From NCBI RefSeq assembly GCF_937921625.1, contig NZ_CAKZTI010000058.1:1-25195 (forward strand): 25,195 nucleotides of DNA, in the 5' to 3' direction. The position numbers and the translations under genes are program-made. Origin of the DNA: an uncultured Campylobacter sp. GTDB lineage: Bacteria > Campylobacterota > Campylobacteria > Campylobacterales > Campylobacteraceae. Below the pieces are notes generated by a model. That model made no database searches, was not told where the DNA came from, and was given only the letters and a program-made list of their open reading frames with translations. Numbering within the stretch: the first letter of the stretch is position 1; each line of letters starts with the position of its first letter. This document shows, piece after piece, positions 1 through 7,540 of the stretch.

Positions 1-348
1 CGGTGCGAAACAGAATTGTGATTATACAAGAGCGATGCTTAAAGGGGGCTGAATAATTGAGAGAAATTTTAAAAAACGATTTGGAAAATTTTAAATTTCA
101 TAATGAAATTTTATGTTTAACACGCCTGAGACAAATTTTATCTCCAGCCTCCGTAAAAATTTTATAAATTTTGTAAACGACCGTATCCAAACTAAAATTT
201 CATTATACCGCGATATGCCGCAATTCGCGACTGCCGACCGCACCCATTCGCCCGTAAAACCCGCTTGCAAAACGCTTAAGCGCACGATTATAAGATTTCG
301 CTATAATCACGTCCGATTTAAAATTTATCAAAATTTAAAAGGATTTCT
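1..348. other. Edge spacer, no complete gene
   Basis: No complete gene is visible. An open frame enters from the left edge and stops at 49-51 (ending ...RAMLKGG); it could be the last codons of an upstream gene, but 16 codons are too few to judge. A perfect 9-bp inverted repeat with a 1-nt centre lies at 93-111 (AAATTTCAT / ATGAAATTT). The promoter of the next gene is at the right end. Short open frames on both strands here have no recognisable domain and poor start contexts. Confidence 0.5.
302..307 (+). promoter_or_regulatory. -10 box of the DUF4149 gene
   Basis: TATAAT preceded by GC, 42 nt before the ATG at 349. No clear -35 box, as usual in Campylobacter. A Shine-Dalgarno AAAAGGA at 337-343 follows, 5 nt before the start. 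Confidence 0.6.
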
Positions 349-873
349 ATGCGCGCAATTTTTTCTATTTATATCTTCATCATCGCAGCCCTTATCGGCA
401 TCGAGCTCTCGCTCGGCGCACTCGTCGCACCCGTGGTATTTTTCCCGCAGCAGATTATCGGAGATGGCGTGTTATCGCACTTCCAAAGCGGCAAGCTAAT
501 GAGCGAGATCTTCGTAAAATACGGCGGCATCCTCATCGCAGTCTCGGTCATCTGCCTCGTTTTTGAGATGATAAATTTCAACAACAACAAATCGCAATCC
601 TTTCGCTTGCGCCTTTCGACCCTGATGCTGACGCTAGTAAATATCATCTTAGCCCTACTTTTCGTGCTTTACTTTACTGACTACGTCATAAATGCCCAAA
701 AGATCGGTGCAGAAGCGACGATGACGCCGGAATTTGCCCAAATCCACGCGGCTAGCGAGTGGTGCATGAAACTCATCATCGTGTTTCAAACGGTGCTGTT
801 TTTCGCAAAAATCCTCCCCGCCCTGGCTGCGAGAGATGTCGCGGCAACGAAAGACGCGCGGGATGAAGATTAG
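349..873 (+). CDS. DUF4149-type integral membrane protein
   Basis: This 174-residue protein has four predicted hydrophobic segments at about residues 5-27, 57-75, 89-110 and 137-158, with a short polar loop and an acidic C-terminus (DARDED). The arrangement and the N-terminal stretch with ELSLGALVAPVVFF match the DUF4149 family of small inner-membrane proteins, whose function is unknown. The ATG is well supported by AAAAGGA 5 nt upstream and a TATAAT box. The stop overlaps the next gene by 11 bp, so the two are probably co-transcribed and translationally coupled. The family call is from memory of its pattern; no biochemical role should be assumed. Confidence 0.8.
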   Translation: MRAIFSIYIFIIAALIGIELSLGALVAPVVFFPQQIIGDGVLSHFQSGKLMSEIFVKYGGILIAVSVICLVFEMINFNNNKSQSFRLRLSTLMLTLVNIILALLFVLYFTDYVINAQKIGAEATMTPEFAQIHAASEWCMKLIIVFQTVLFFAKILPALAARDVAATKDARDED

Positions 874-1258
874 AATTTACTACGAAGATACCGACGCGCA
901 GGGCATCGTGTATCACGCCAACTACATTAAATTTTGCGAGCGGGCGCGAAGCGAAGCGCTTATGCAAGCCGGGGTAGACTTCGCGCGCACAGACGCACAC
1001 TTCGTAGTTAGCGAGCTTTGCGCTAAATTTCTCCGCCCCGCGCGCCTCGGCGACACGCTTGAAATTCGCACGAGCCTAGCCGCGCTTAAAAACGCCAGCG
1101 CCCTTTTGCGACAAGAAATTTACAAGATCAAAGATATTAAAAACGTAGATTTCAGCGAGCTTTTATACGCACAGGACGTAAAAATCGCCTTCGTAAAAGA
1201 CGGCAGGCCAATCAAATTTAGCGCTGAAATTTTAGAATTTTTCAAATCTTTGAGATAA
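863..1258 (+). CDS. ybgC: YbgC-type acyl-CoA thioesterase (hotdog fold)
   Basis: The 131-residue protein opens with the classic 4-hydroxybenzoyl-CoA thioesterase/YbgC signature YYEDTDAQGIVYHANYIKF followed by ERARSE; the Asp of DTDAQG is the expected catalytic residue. Family members hydrolyse acyl-CoA thioesters in the cytoplasm, and YbgC proteins are often linked to the cell envelope or phospholipid metabolism. An ATG at 836 is also in frame, but family alignment begins at MKIRIYYED, so I start at 863; that start overlaps the end of the DUF4149 gene by 11 bp. Length is normal for the family (about 130 residues). The natural substrate cannot be told from sequence. Confidence 0.9.
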   Translation: MKIRIYYEDTDAQGIVYHANYIKFCERARSEALMQAGVDFARTDAHFVVSELCAKFLRPARLGDTLEIRTSLAALKNASALLRQEIYKIKDIKNVDFSELLYAQDVKIAFVKDGRPIKFSAEILEFFKSLR

Positions 1259-1560
1259 ATTTATCTCGCGAGTTCAAATTTACCTAGTCGCGTGGTGAAA
1301 ACATAGCACAGACCGGCTTTTCGGCATAAAATCCAAAAATACGCAGAGCTCTTGGGCGGTAATAAAATTTGCGAGCTTAGTAAAATTTTACGACATAGAA
1401 TTTCGCTCGGCGTTAAGGTTTAAATTTAACGCTACGCCGCGACATAAACCCCTCACGCGCCCCGAGATAGCCAGATAGAAAACAAAATTTGAAATATCGA
1501 AATTTTGCAATGGCGTTAAATTTTACCTTGCCCCGCCGCTTTATGAAATTTTCTCGCTTT
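1259..1560. other. AT-word-rich spacer
   Basis: No gene is seen. Several AAATTT-type words occur. The 13-mer GCCGCGACATAAA at 1436-1448 recurs exactly at 24902-24914 in the last spacer of the window. The spacer lies between the convergent ends of the thioesterase gene and the uup operon, but I see no convincing hairpin plus T-tract terminator. Confidence 0.5.
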
Positions 1561-1751
1561 TAAATTTGAACTCGCCGCGGTTCGAATCTGTGTTTTGCCT
1601 CGCCAAATCCCGCTCGTCCGCAAAATTTAAGCAGGTCAAACTCGCCCGCGATCTCATCCGCATAGGCGCAATCCACAAACTAGGCGCCCGCGCAAAAAGC
1701 CGCGCGCAAAATCAAAATAGCGCGCAAAGAAAGCGCCAAAATGCGCCTCAC
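1561..1751 (-). pseudogene. Decayed small ORF with a prmC-like segment
   Basis: A GTG at 1749-1751 overlaps the TGA of the glycosylase gene (GTGA), as in coupled genes. The frame reads VRRILALSLRAILILRAAF, which resembles a signal peptide, then reaches a TAG at 1680-1682. Beyond the stop the same frame stays open for 39 codons to a TAA at 1561-1563 and includes CAYADEIAGEFDL. That stretch matches PrmC residues 161-172 (CAYADGIAGEFDL) from the gene about 1 kb upstream in the operon; DNA at 1634-1682 and 2699-2747 agrees at 41 of 49 positions. I read this as a small broken ORF that contains a stray copy of prmC sequence. It is too short to assign a function. Confidence 0.4.
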
Positions 1752-2404
1752 AGCAGTCCTTTTATCTTTTGTAGATCCTCTTTGAAAAGCTCCGCTTTGC
1801 TCGGATTTTGCGCGATGAATGCGGGATCGAAGCTCGGCACGAAGCTGATGCCGCCCTCGTTAAAGACCGAGCCGTGCAGCACGTCCATGCCCGCCAAATC
1901 GCCGTTTCGCAGCACGATTTTGCAGCAGAGCTCCCCTAGGCAGAGCACGACTTTGGGCTTTAAAATTTTGATCTCGTCGGCAAGATAGGGCGCGCATTTT
2001 AAAATTATTTCCGAGCTTATGCGCCTATTTTGCGGCACCGCGCACCTTATCAAAAAGCTAAAATAGATCTCCTCGGGCGCGCAAATTTGATCTAGCGCCG
2101 CTGCTACTTCAGCCTCCAAACCGCCGCCAAAACCCTCGCTAACGCCCGGCGCTAGAGCTACGATCATAAGTTTTATGCCCGCGGGAGTTTTAAAATTTTT
2201 GATGGTCTTGAAATTTTTAAAATTTTGCTCGCCGCCTTTCGTGCGCGTTTTGGCAAGCTCGCAGAGATTGCACTCGGCGGTAGCGGATTTCAGCGCGTCC
2301 AGCGCCTTAAAAAATCGCTCGCCGCCGCTTAAAATTTCGGCGCCTACGTAGCGGTAGCCGAACGCTTTGTAATAAAGCAGCCTGCGTAGTTGCGAGCTTT
2401 GCAT
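1748..2404 (-). CDS. Uracil-DNA glycosylase family 4-like protein
   Basis: The 218-residue protein has the four-cysteine layout of Fe-S family 4 uracil-DNA glycosylases: C45 and C48 in CNLC, then C121 and C137. A motif-A-like ALAPGVSEG lies at 83-91, in place of the usual GExPG. The C-terminal segment SFDPAFIAQNP at 191-201 corresponds to the family's HP(A/S) motif, but the histidine is replaced by Asp. Family members remove uracil from DNA in base excision repair; the altered motifs make catalytic activity uncertain. I recall epsilonproteobacterial homologues that also lack this His. It is the last intact gene of a minus-strand operon, 7 bp after prmC. Residues 1-40 look like a lineage-specific N-terminal extension. 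Confidence 0.75.
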   Translation of the reverse strand: MQSSQLRRLLYYKAFGYRYVGAEILSGGERFFKALDALKSATAECNLCELAKTRTKGGEQNFKNFKTIKNFKTPAGIKLMIVALAPGVSEGFGGGLEAEVAAALDQICAPEEIYFSFLIRCAVPQNRRISSEIILKCAPYLADEIKILKPKVVLCLGELCCKIVLRNGDLAGMDVLHGSVFNEGGISFVPSFDPAFIAQNPSKAELFKEDLQKIKGLL

Positions 2405-2411
2405 GGCACGC

Positions 2412-3212
2412 CTACGATCTGTTTAAATTTCGCGCGACGAATCCGCGATCAAACTGCGCCAAATCTTTGTAAAATTCCGCTCTAAAGCCCTGCTCGCGCA
2501 AAAACGCCGACAGGTTCTGCTTTTGATCGTAGCCCATCTCGCAGGCTAGAAATTTTGCGCGCCGTGCGGCGATCAGTACGATGAGTTTTAAAATTTCATC
2601 CCCCCGCTCGCCGCCAAACAGCGCCTGTTTCGGCTCCTGCAGCACGCGCGCGTCCAATGCGTAGGAATTTGCGATGTATGGGGGATTTGAGACGATGAGA
2701 TCAAACTCGCCCGCGATCCCATCCGCGTAGGCGCAGTGCATGAACTCGACGTCCGCGCCCAAGCTTGCGGCGTTTGCGCGCGCCACCTCAAGCGCATCTG
2801 CGCTGATGTCGCTAGCCGTGATGCGGCAAGAAGGAAGTAGCTTTTTTAAGCAGATAGCGATTATGCCGCTGCCCGTGCCGATCTCGCAAATGCGCGGCTC
2901 GCCCAAGCTCTGCGCCAAAGTAAGAGCTTTTTTCACTAAAATTTCGGTCTCGCAGCGCGGTATCAACACCCGCTCGTCGACGTAAAATTTAAAGCCCATA
3001 AACTCGCAGCTTTGCGTGATGTATTCAAGCGGGCGGCCGTCTTTAAATTCAATGATCTTAGCGCGAAACTCCGCTTCGTGCGCGAGCTCTTCCGAGCATC
3101 TTAGCACGAGCTGCTCGTCGCTAAGTCGCTCGCAAAGCTTTAAAATTTCGCGCGCGACGTATTTTGAGCCACACTGCTGCAAGCCCCATCTTAGCGCTTC
3201 AGCGATCCTCAT
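2412..3212 (-). CDS. prmC: Peptide chain release factor N5-glutamine methyltransferase
   Basis: This protein (266 residues from the chosen ATG) is PrmC/HemK, which uses S-adenosylmethionine to methylate the GGQ glutamine of release factors RF1 and RF2 in the cytoplasm. The SAM-binding motif EIGTGSG is near residue 110 and the defining NPPY motif near 176. The N-terminal helical domain leads into RPLEYI and VLIPRCETE (PRPETE in most homologues). A TTG at 3215 directly precedes the ATG at 3212, and I prefer the ATG. The start lies inside the end of the M48 gene with only a weak GA-rich Shine-Dalgarno, suggesting coupling. A fragment resembling its central part is found at 1634-1682. Confidence 0.93.
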   Translation of the reverse strand: MRIAEALRWGLQQCGSKYVAREILKLCERLSDEQLVLRCSEELAHEAEFRAKIIEFKDGRPLEYITQSCEFMGFKFYVDERVLIPRCETEILVKKALTLAQSLGEPRICEIGTGSGIIAICLKKLLPSCRITASDISADALEVARANAASLGADVEFMHCAYADGIAGEFDLIVSNPPYIANSYALDARVLQEPKQALFGGERGDEILKLIVLIAARRAKFLACEMGYDQKQNLSAFLREQGFRAEFYKDLAQFDRGFVARNLNRS

Positions 3213-4407
3213 CAAGCTCTCTTATGCGCTCATACAGGCTCGGGTGCGAATGATACACCGCGGCGTAAATTTTATGAGCGAGCGGGAATGCCTTATTTTC
3301 GCTGCCCAGCTTCTTTAGCGCGCCGATCATGCTCTCTTTATCCTGCATGCTCGCGCCATGCCGGTCTGCGCTAAATTCGTGCATGCGGCTAAGTTTGGAG
3401 ATTACAGGCTCAAAAAATGCATGCAAAATCGGCGCAAACAAAATCATAAAAACCAGCGTCGCGCCGCCGTCCGCGTTAAGTCCTAGCGCGCTAAATACGC
3501 CTGCGGGGAGGTTTCCGAATACCGCAAACGTCGCGCCCAAAAGCACGAAGCTAAGCGCTAAATTTTTCAAAATATCGCCGTGTTTGAAATGCCCGAGCTC
3601 GTGCCCTAAAACGGCCAAAATTTCATCCTCGCTCAGTTTTTCGATGAGCGTATCAAAAAGCACGACCTTTTTCGTCGCGCCGAAGCCGCCGAAATAGGCA
3701 TTTAGACGCTTGTCGCGCTTGCTCGCGTCGATCGTAAAAACACCGCTACTTTTAAAGCCGCAGCGCTGCAAAAGCCCCTCTATGCGCTCTTTTAGCTCGC
3801 CGTGCTCTAGCGGCTGCATCTTATTAAACAGCGGCGCGATAACGGTCGGATAGATTAAATTTATCAGTAAAACTATGCCGAAGCTTAGCAAAAAGCCCCA
3901 GACCCACCAGTGCGCGCCCAGGCTATTCACGCAAAAAACGAGCGCAGAGGCTACCGCAAAGCCGAAAACCAGCGTGAGTATGAGCGATTTTAGCGCGTCT
4001 TTTACGAAAACGGCGGGCGTTATCGTGGAAAAGCCCAAGCGTCTGTCTTTGACGAAGGTTTTGTAAATCTCAAGCGGAAGCGATATCGCGCCGCCGATGA
4101 TTAAAAACGCCGTTACAAAGCAGCTCCCCGCAAAAATCCCGTCGCCCGCTAGATCATATATCGCGCGCTGTAACGCGCCCGCACCCGCAAGTATCCAAAT
4201 AAGCGCCACCGCAAACGAAAAGCAGTGCGAAAATATATTAAATTTTAAATTTACCGCGCCGACCTCGCCCGCCTTACGATAATCCTCCTCGCTAAGCACC
4301 ACCGCAGGCTCCTTTAGTTTAGCGCGGATGAAGCTTAGCTCGAGCAGATCGAGCGAAATTTTATAAATCGTGTAAAGCGCGTATAAAAAGATCAAAAACC
4401 AAACCAT
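3199..4407 (-). CDS. M48 family membrane zinc metalloprotease (Ste24/CAAX-prenyl protease type)
   Basis: The 402-residue protein is an integral membrane peptidase. Zinc ligands are H269 and H273 in HELGHFKHGD and E344 in HEFSADRHG, and the C-terminal HSHPSLYERI motif is typical of M48A enzymes. Hydrophobic segments occur at about 1-20, 58-80, 90-112, 142-163, 168-190, 285-305 and 315-335. The size and layout match bacterial Ste24-like proteases rather than the shorter HtpX. The substrate is not known; bacteria lack CAAX prenylation, so a role in membrane protein quality control is inferred. The gene lies 5 bp after uup and overlaps prmC by 14 bp, so it is in the middle of the operon. Confidence 0.9.
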   Translation of the reverse strand: MVWFLIFLYALYTIYKISLDLLELSFIRAKLKEPAVVLSEEDYRKAGEVGAVNLKFNIFSHCFSFAVALIWILAGAGALQRAIYDLAGDGIFAGSCFVTAFLIIGGAISLPLEIYKTFVKDRRLGFSTITPAVFVKDALKSLILTLVFGFAVASALVFCVNSLGAHWWVWGFLLSFGIVLLINLIYPTVIAPLFNKMQPLEHGELKERIEGLLQRCGFKSSGVFTIDASKRDKRLNAYFGGFGATKKVVLFDTLIEKLSEDEILAVLGHELGHFKHGDILKNLALSFVLLGATFAVFGNLPAGVFSALGLNADGGATLVFMILFAPILHAFFEPVISKLSRMHEFSADRHGASMQDKESMIGALKKLGSENKAFPLAHKIYAAVYHSHPSLYERIRELDEDR

Positions 4408-4412
4408 CGCGC

Positions 4413-6365
4413 CTACTTTAGGCTCTCGGCGAGCGAAAGCACTTCGTAATATTCATTTTCCATACTGTTTAACGTTCCTCTTTTTTCTTCAAGTTCTTCA
4501 AAAAGTCCCTGCATCCCGAGCTTTTGATAAATTTCAGGCGTCGAGAGCGCGTGATTTAGCTCCTTTATACGCGCCTCGATAGCCTCGATTTTAGCGGGAT
4601 ACTCCTCTAAAATTTTATTCTGCTTGTAGCTAAGTTTTGCAGCGCTCGTCTTTTCCTTTTTGTTTTCGCGGCCGCTCTCGTCTGTGCTCGCGCTCGCGCC
4701 AGCGTCGGCCTCAATCTGGTCAATCTCCGCCATCTCGTCTTCAAACTCCAAATACTGCGAATAGGGCATTTGAATTTGATCGATCGTGCCGTTTTTTTCG
4801 AAAACCCAAAGCTTATTCGTGATCTTATCGATGAAATAGCGATCGTGGCTTACGATGATTACCGCGCCTTCGAAGCTTAGCAGATAATCCTCCAAAATAT
4901 TGATCGTCGCGATATCAAGATCATTCGTCGGCTCGTCCAAGATCAGGCAATCGTACTGCTCGGTAAAGAGCTTGGCAAGCGCCAGGCGGTTCTTTTCGCC
5001 GCCGCTAAGCACGCCCACGGGCTTATCTAAAAACTCCTTCGGAAACAAGAAATTTTTCAAATATCCGTATACATGCATGTAGCTGCCGCGAACGCTTATG
5101 TGATCGCCGCCGTTGGGGCAGAAAATTTCGATTATGCTTTTATCGTCCGTGATACCGCTGCGGGTCTGATCAAAATAGCCGATCCTGATCTCGCCGCGTT
5201 TGATCTCGCCCGCATCGATCTTACTGCGGCCGAGTAGAATTTTAAGCAGAGTGCTTTTGCCCGCGCCGTTAGCGCCTACGATGCCGATGCGCTCGCCCTG
5301 CAAAACCCGCGCCGAAAAGCCCTTGAAAAGCACCTTGCCGTTTAAAATTTTACCGATATTCGTGCATTCAAAAAGCATCTTTTTGCGATTGTCGCCGCCC
5401 GTGCCGTTAAAGCTCCTACTCGCGCGCTCCAGCTCGAGCCGCACGCGACGGATCGCGCCCGGGTTTTTCTTCGCATCCTGCCTCATCTGCATGATGCGCG
5501 CCTTGCGCCCTTCGTTGCGCTTTAGGCGAGCTTTTACGCCGCGGTGCAGCCACTCCTCCTCGGCGCGCAGCTGTTTAAGCAGCGTCTCGTGGGACTTTTC
5601 GAGCGAAGCGAGCATCTCCTGCTTGCGCCTCAGATAGTTCTCATATCCGCCGTCGAAATTTGAAATTTTACCCTCTTCGATCTCGATACTGCGCGTCGCC
5701 AAGCGGTCGATGAAGTAGCGATCGTGGCTGATAAAAACGATCGTCTGCTTCGAGCTAAGCAGCATATCCTCTAGAAATTTCACCATATAGACGTCGAGGT
5801 GGTTCGTGGGCTCGTCCAGCAGCAGCACGTCGGGCTTTTTAAGCACCAGCGCGCCCAGCGCCACGCGCCGAATTTCGCCGCCGCTAAGCGTGCAGACGGA
5901 GCGGTTTTCGTAAATTTTAAGTCCGAAATTTTGCAGCACCTGCTCGATCTTATTATCGATCTGCCAGCCGTCCTTGGCCTCGATAAATTTAATCAGCTCG
6001 TCTTGGCGCGCTAAAAGCTCCTTGTTTTCGGACTGTGCGGCGATTTCGCTCGAGATCGCGTCGTATTCGTCCAAAGCGGCGTAAATTTCAGCTAGCTCCC
6101 TTCGTAGCGCGTCTTTGACCGAGAGATTGTCTTCAAATTTCGGCGTTTGAGCGAGCATCTGGATATTTAGCCCGTTTTGAGTGATCACGCGCCCCTCGTC
6201 GGTCTCGCACAGACCCGCAATTATCTTCATCAGCGTGGATTTGCCGCCGCCGTTTTTGCCGATCACGGCGACGCGCTCATTAGCGTCCAGTGCGAAATTT
6301 ACGCCGTCTAAAACGACGTGAGAGCCGAATTTTTTCGTAACATCGATAAGCTCGATCAAAGCCAA
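4413..6365 (-). CDS. uup: ABC-F ATPase, Uup type
   Basis: The 650-residue protein has two ABC domains and no membrane segments, the mark of ABC-F proteins that act on the ribosome. Domain 1 has Walker A GKNGGGKST (36-44), signature LSGGE (160-164) and LLDEPTNHLD (182-191). Domain 2 has GANGAGKST (363-371), LSGGE (452-456) and ILDEPTNDLD (474-483). A charged linker (about 235-320) separates them. A C-terminal coiled coil (about 575-648) points to Uup rather than EttA or YbiT. The start is TTG at 6363-6365, with AGAGGAA 7 nt upstream. This is the first gene of the four-gene minus-strand operon. The Uup label rests on the tail and length; another ABC-F subgroup is possible. Confidence 0.85.
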   Translation of the reverse strand: MALIELIDVTKKFGSHVVLDGVNFALDANERVAVIGKNGGGKSTLMKIIAGLCETDEGRVITQNGLNIQMLAQTPKFEDNLSVKDALRRELAEIYAALDEYDAISSEIAAQSENKELLARQDELIKFIEAKDGWQIDNKIEQVLQNFGLKIYENRSVCTLSGGEIRRVALGALVLKKPDVLLLDEPTNHLDVYMVKFLEDMLLSSKQTIVFISHDRYFIDRLATRSIEIEEGKISNFDGGYENYLRRKQEMLASLEKSHETLLKQLRAEEEWLHRGVKARLKRNEGRKARIMQMRQDAKKNPGAIRRVRLELERASRSFNGTGGDNRKKMLFECTNIGKILNGKVLFKGFSARVLQGERIGIVGANGAGKSTLLKILLGRSKIDAGEIKRGEIRIGYFDQTRSGITDDKSIIEIFCPNGGDHISVRGSYMHVYGYLKNFLFPKEFLDKPVGVLSGGEKNRLALAKLFTEQYDCLILDEPTNDLDIATINILEDYLLSFEGAVIIVSHDRYFIDKITNKLWVFEKNGTIDQIQMPYSQYLEFEDEMAEIDQIEADAGASASTDESGRENKKEKTSAAKLSYKQNKILEEYPAKIEAIEARIKELNHALSTPEIYQKLGMQGLFEELEEKRGTLNSMENEYYEVLSLAESLK

Positions 6366-6444
6366 TTTTAAGTTCCTCTAGTGTTAAATTCGATAATTTT
6401 ACACAAAATTCTATTAAATTTTAATAACTTTTAAAGGTTTAGCG

Positions 6445-7540
6445 ATGCAAAGTTTGGAATTTAACGGCCTGCGTGTAGAAATTTTCGCCCCGCACGCACA
6501 GCCCCTTGCGCCAGCCATGCGTGCGCAGCCTATCAAATCCACGCCGGATACCCTGCCCGACACTTCTACATCCGCGCAATTTGTCTCATCTGAGCTTCTA
6601 CCGTCTCCCACATTCGCGCAGGATGATCCACCCGCCGTTTCGTTCGGTCTGTCTGCGCAGGCTGCTTCATCTGAGCCTCCCGCGTCTGCAGTACCGAATA
6701 CACCGCTCGTTACGCCCATCGCGCCCGCTTCGCCCTCCTCTCTAGCCGTGCCTAAGGCACAAGCCATTCAACCCACTGCGTCGTTCGTGTTAGATACTAG
6801 ACCAGAATTTATGGCGGCCACCGACTCGATTTCGCCCGCGTCATCGATGCTGAATACAGCGCTCACCGCGTCTGCACAAACCGCCTTGCCCCGCTTGGAT
6901 GCCGTGCCGATCATCTACCTGCGCGTCTTGGAGTTTGGCGCGACCGGCACGGGCGAAATTTACGAGCTCGTCTCGCGACAAAGCGGCGCGGATTTCGTGC
7001 TCGCAGCGATCTATCTAAACGAGGCGCAGTGGGGCGATAAGCTTAGTCCGTGGGCGGCAAAATCGCCGTTTAAGGGGGTGCGCGATTTCGCAGGCGGCGG
7101 CGCGGCGCACTTAGAAAAATTTACGGACGAGCTGATCCCGCGTATCGAGCGGCACGTATCCGGCGCGGGAAAGCCTGCGTTGCGAGCGTGCGCGGGATAC
7201 TCGCTGGCGGGGCTTTTTAGCGCGTATGCGGCGTTTGCGAGCGGATAAATTTCAAAAGATCGCCTGCGTCTCGGCGTCGTTTTGGTTCGGCGGATTTGAC
7301 GCCTTCGTCGCCGCACACTCGCCGCAAAGGGGGCTGACGCACGTCTACGCGTCCTTGGGCGAGGCCGAGATGAACCCGAAAAATCTGCGCGGAGCACTCT
7401 GCGGCGAGACGGCGTGAAATTTCATCGCAAAATGCCGCAGCGCGGGCGCAAAAGCGGAGTTTGAGCAAAATCCTGGCGGGCATATGCAAGATGAGATCGC
7501 AAGAATTTCAAAGGCGCTTTTAAAGCTGGTAAACTCCTAA
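6445..7540 (+). pseudogene. Broken alpha/beta-hydrolase gene with low-complexity block
   Basis: The ATG frame gives MQSLEFNGLRVEIFAP, then a Pro/Ala/Ser/Thr-rich block (residues about 18-152), then a hydrolase core with IYLRVLEFG and the nucleophile elbow GYSLAGL (251-257, Ser253). It stops at 7246-7248. One extra base near 7238-7243 explains this: in the next frame the match continues with DKFQKIACVSASFWFGGFD and HVYASLGEAEMNPKN, until TGA at 7415-7417. That frame then reads on through EQNPGGHMQDEI to TAA at 7538-7540; the late His of PGGH suits the catalytic His. The pieces together match the IroE-like/COG2819 esterase group. With one frameshift and one nonsense codon it should give no active enzyme, unless there are sequencing errors. 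Confidence 0.8.
6496..6900 (+). repeat. In-frame low-complexity, repeat-bearing block in the hydrolase gene
   Basis: About 135 residues rich in Pro, Ala, Ser and Thr separate the first beta strand from the next strand of the hydrolase fold, where homologues have only a short turn. Internal DNA repeats are visible: 6571-6608 and 6651-6690 share the frame SAQ..SSE.P, with the exact word TCATCTGAGC in both, and SAQTALP recurs at about 6871. The block is open in the coding frame despite having no fold signature. Confidence 0.6.

Noticed and set aside
1566..1988. Plus-strand 140-codon frame
   Set aside because: Antisense to the glycosylase gene and its broken downstream ORF; basic, Ser-rich composition, no motif or Shine-Dalgarno.
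5200..5637. Plus-strand 145-codon frame
   Set aside because: Antisense shadow of uup, which has full conserved motifs.
6414..6767. Minus-strand 117-codon Gly/Ala-rich frame
   Set aside because: Mirror of the low-complexity block in the hydrolase gene; no independent evidence of coding.
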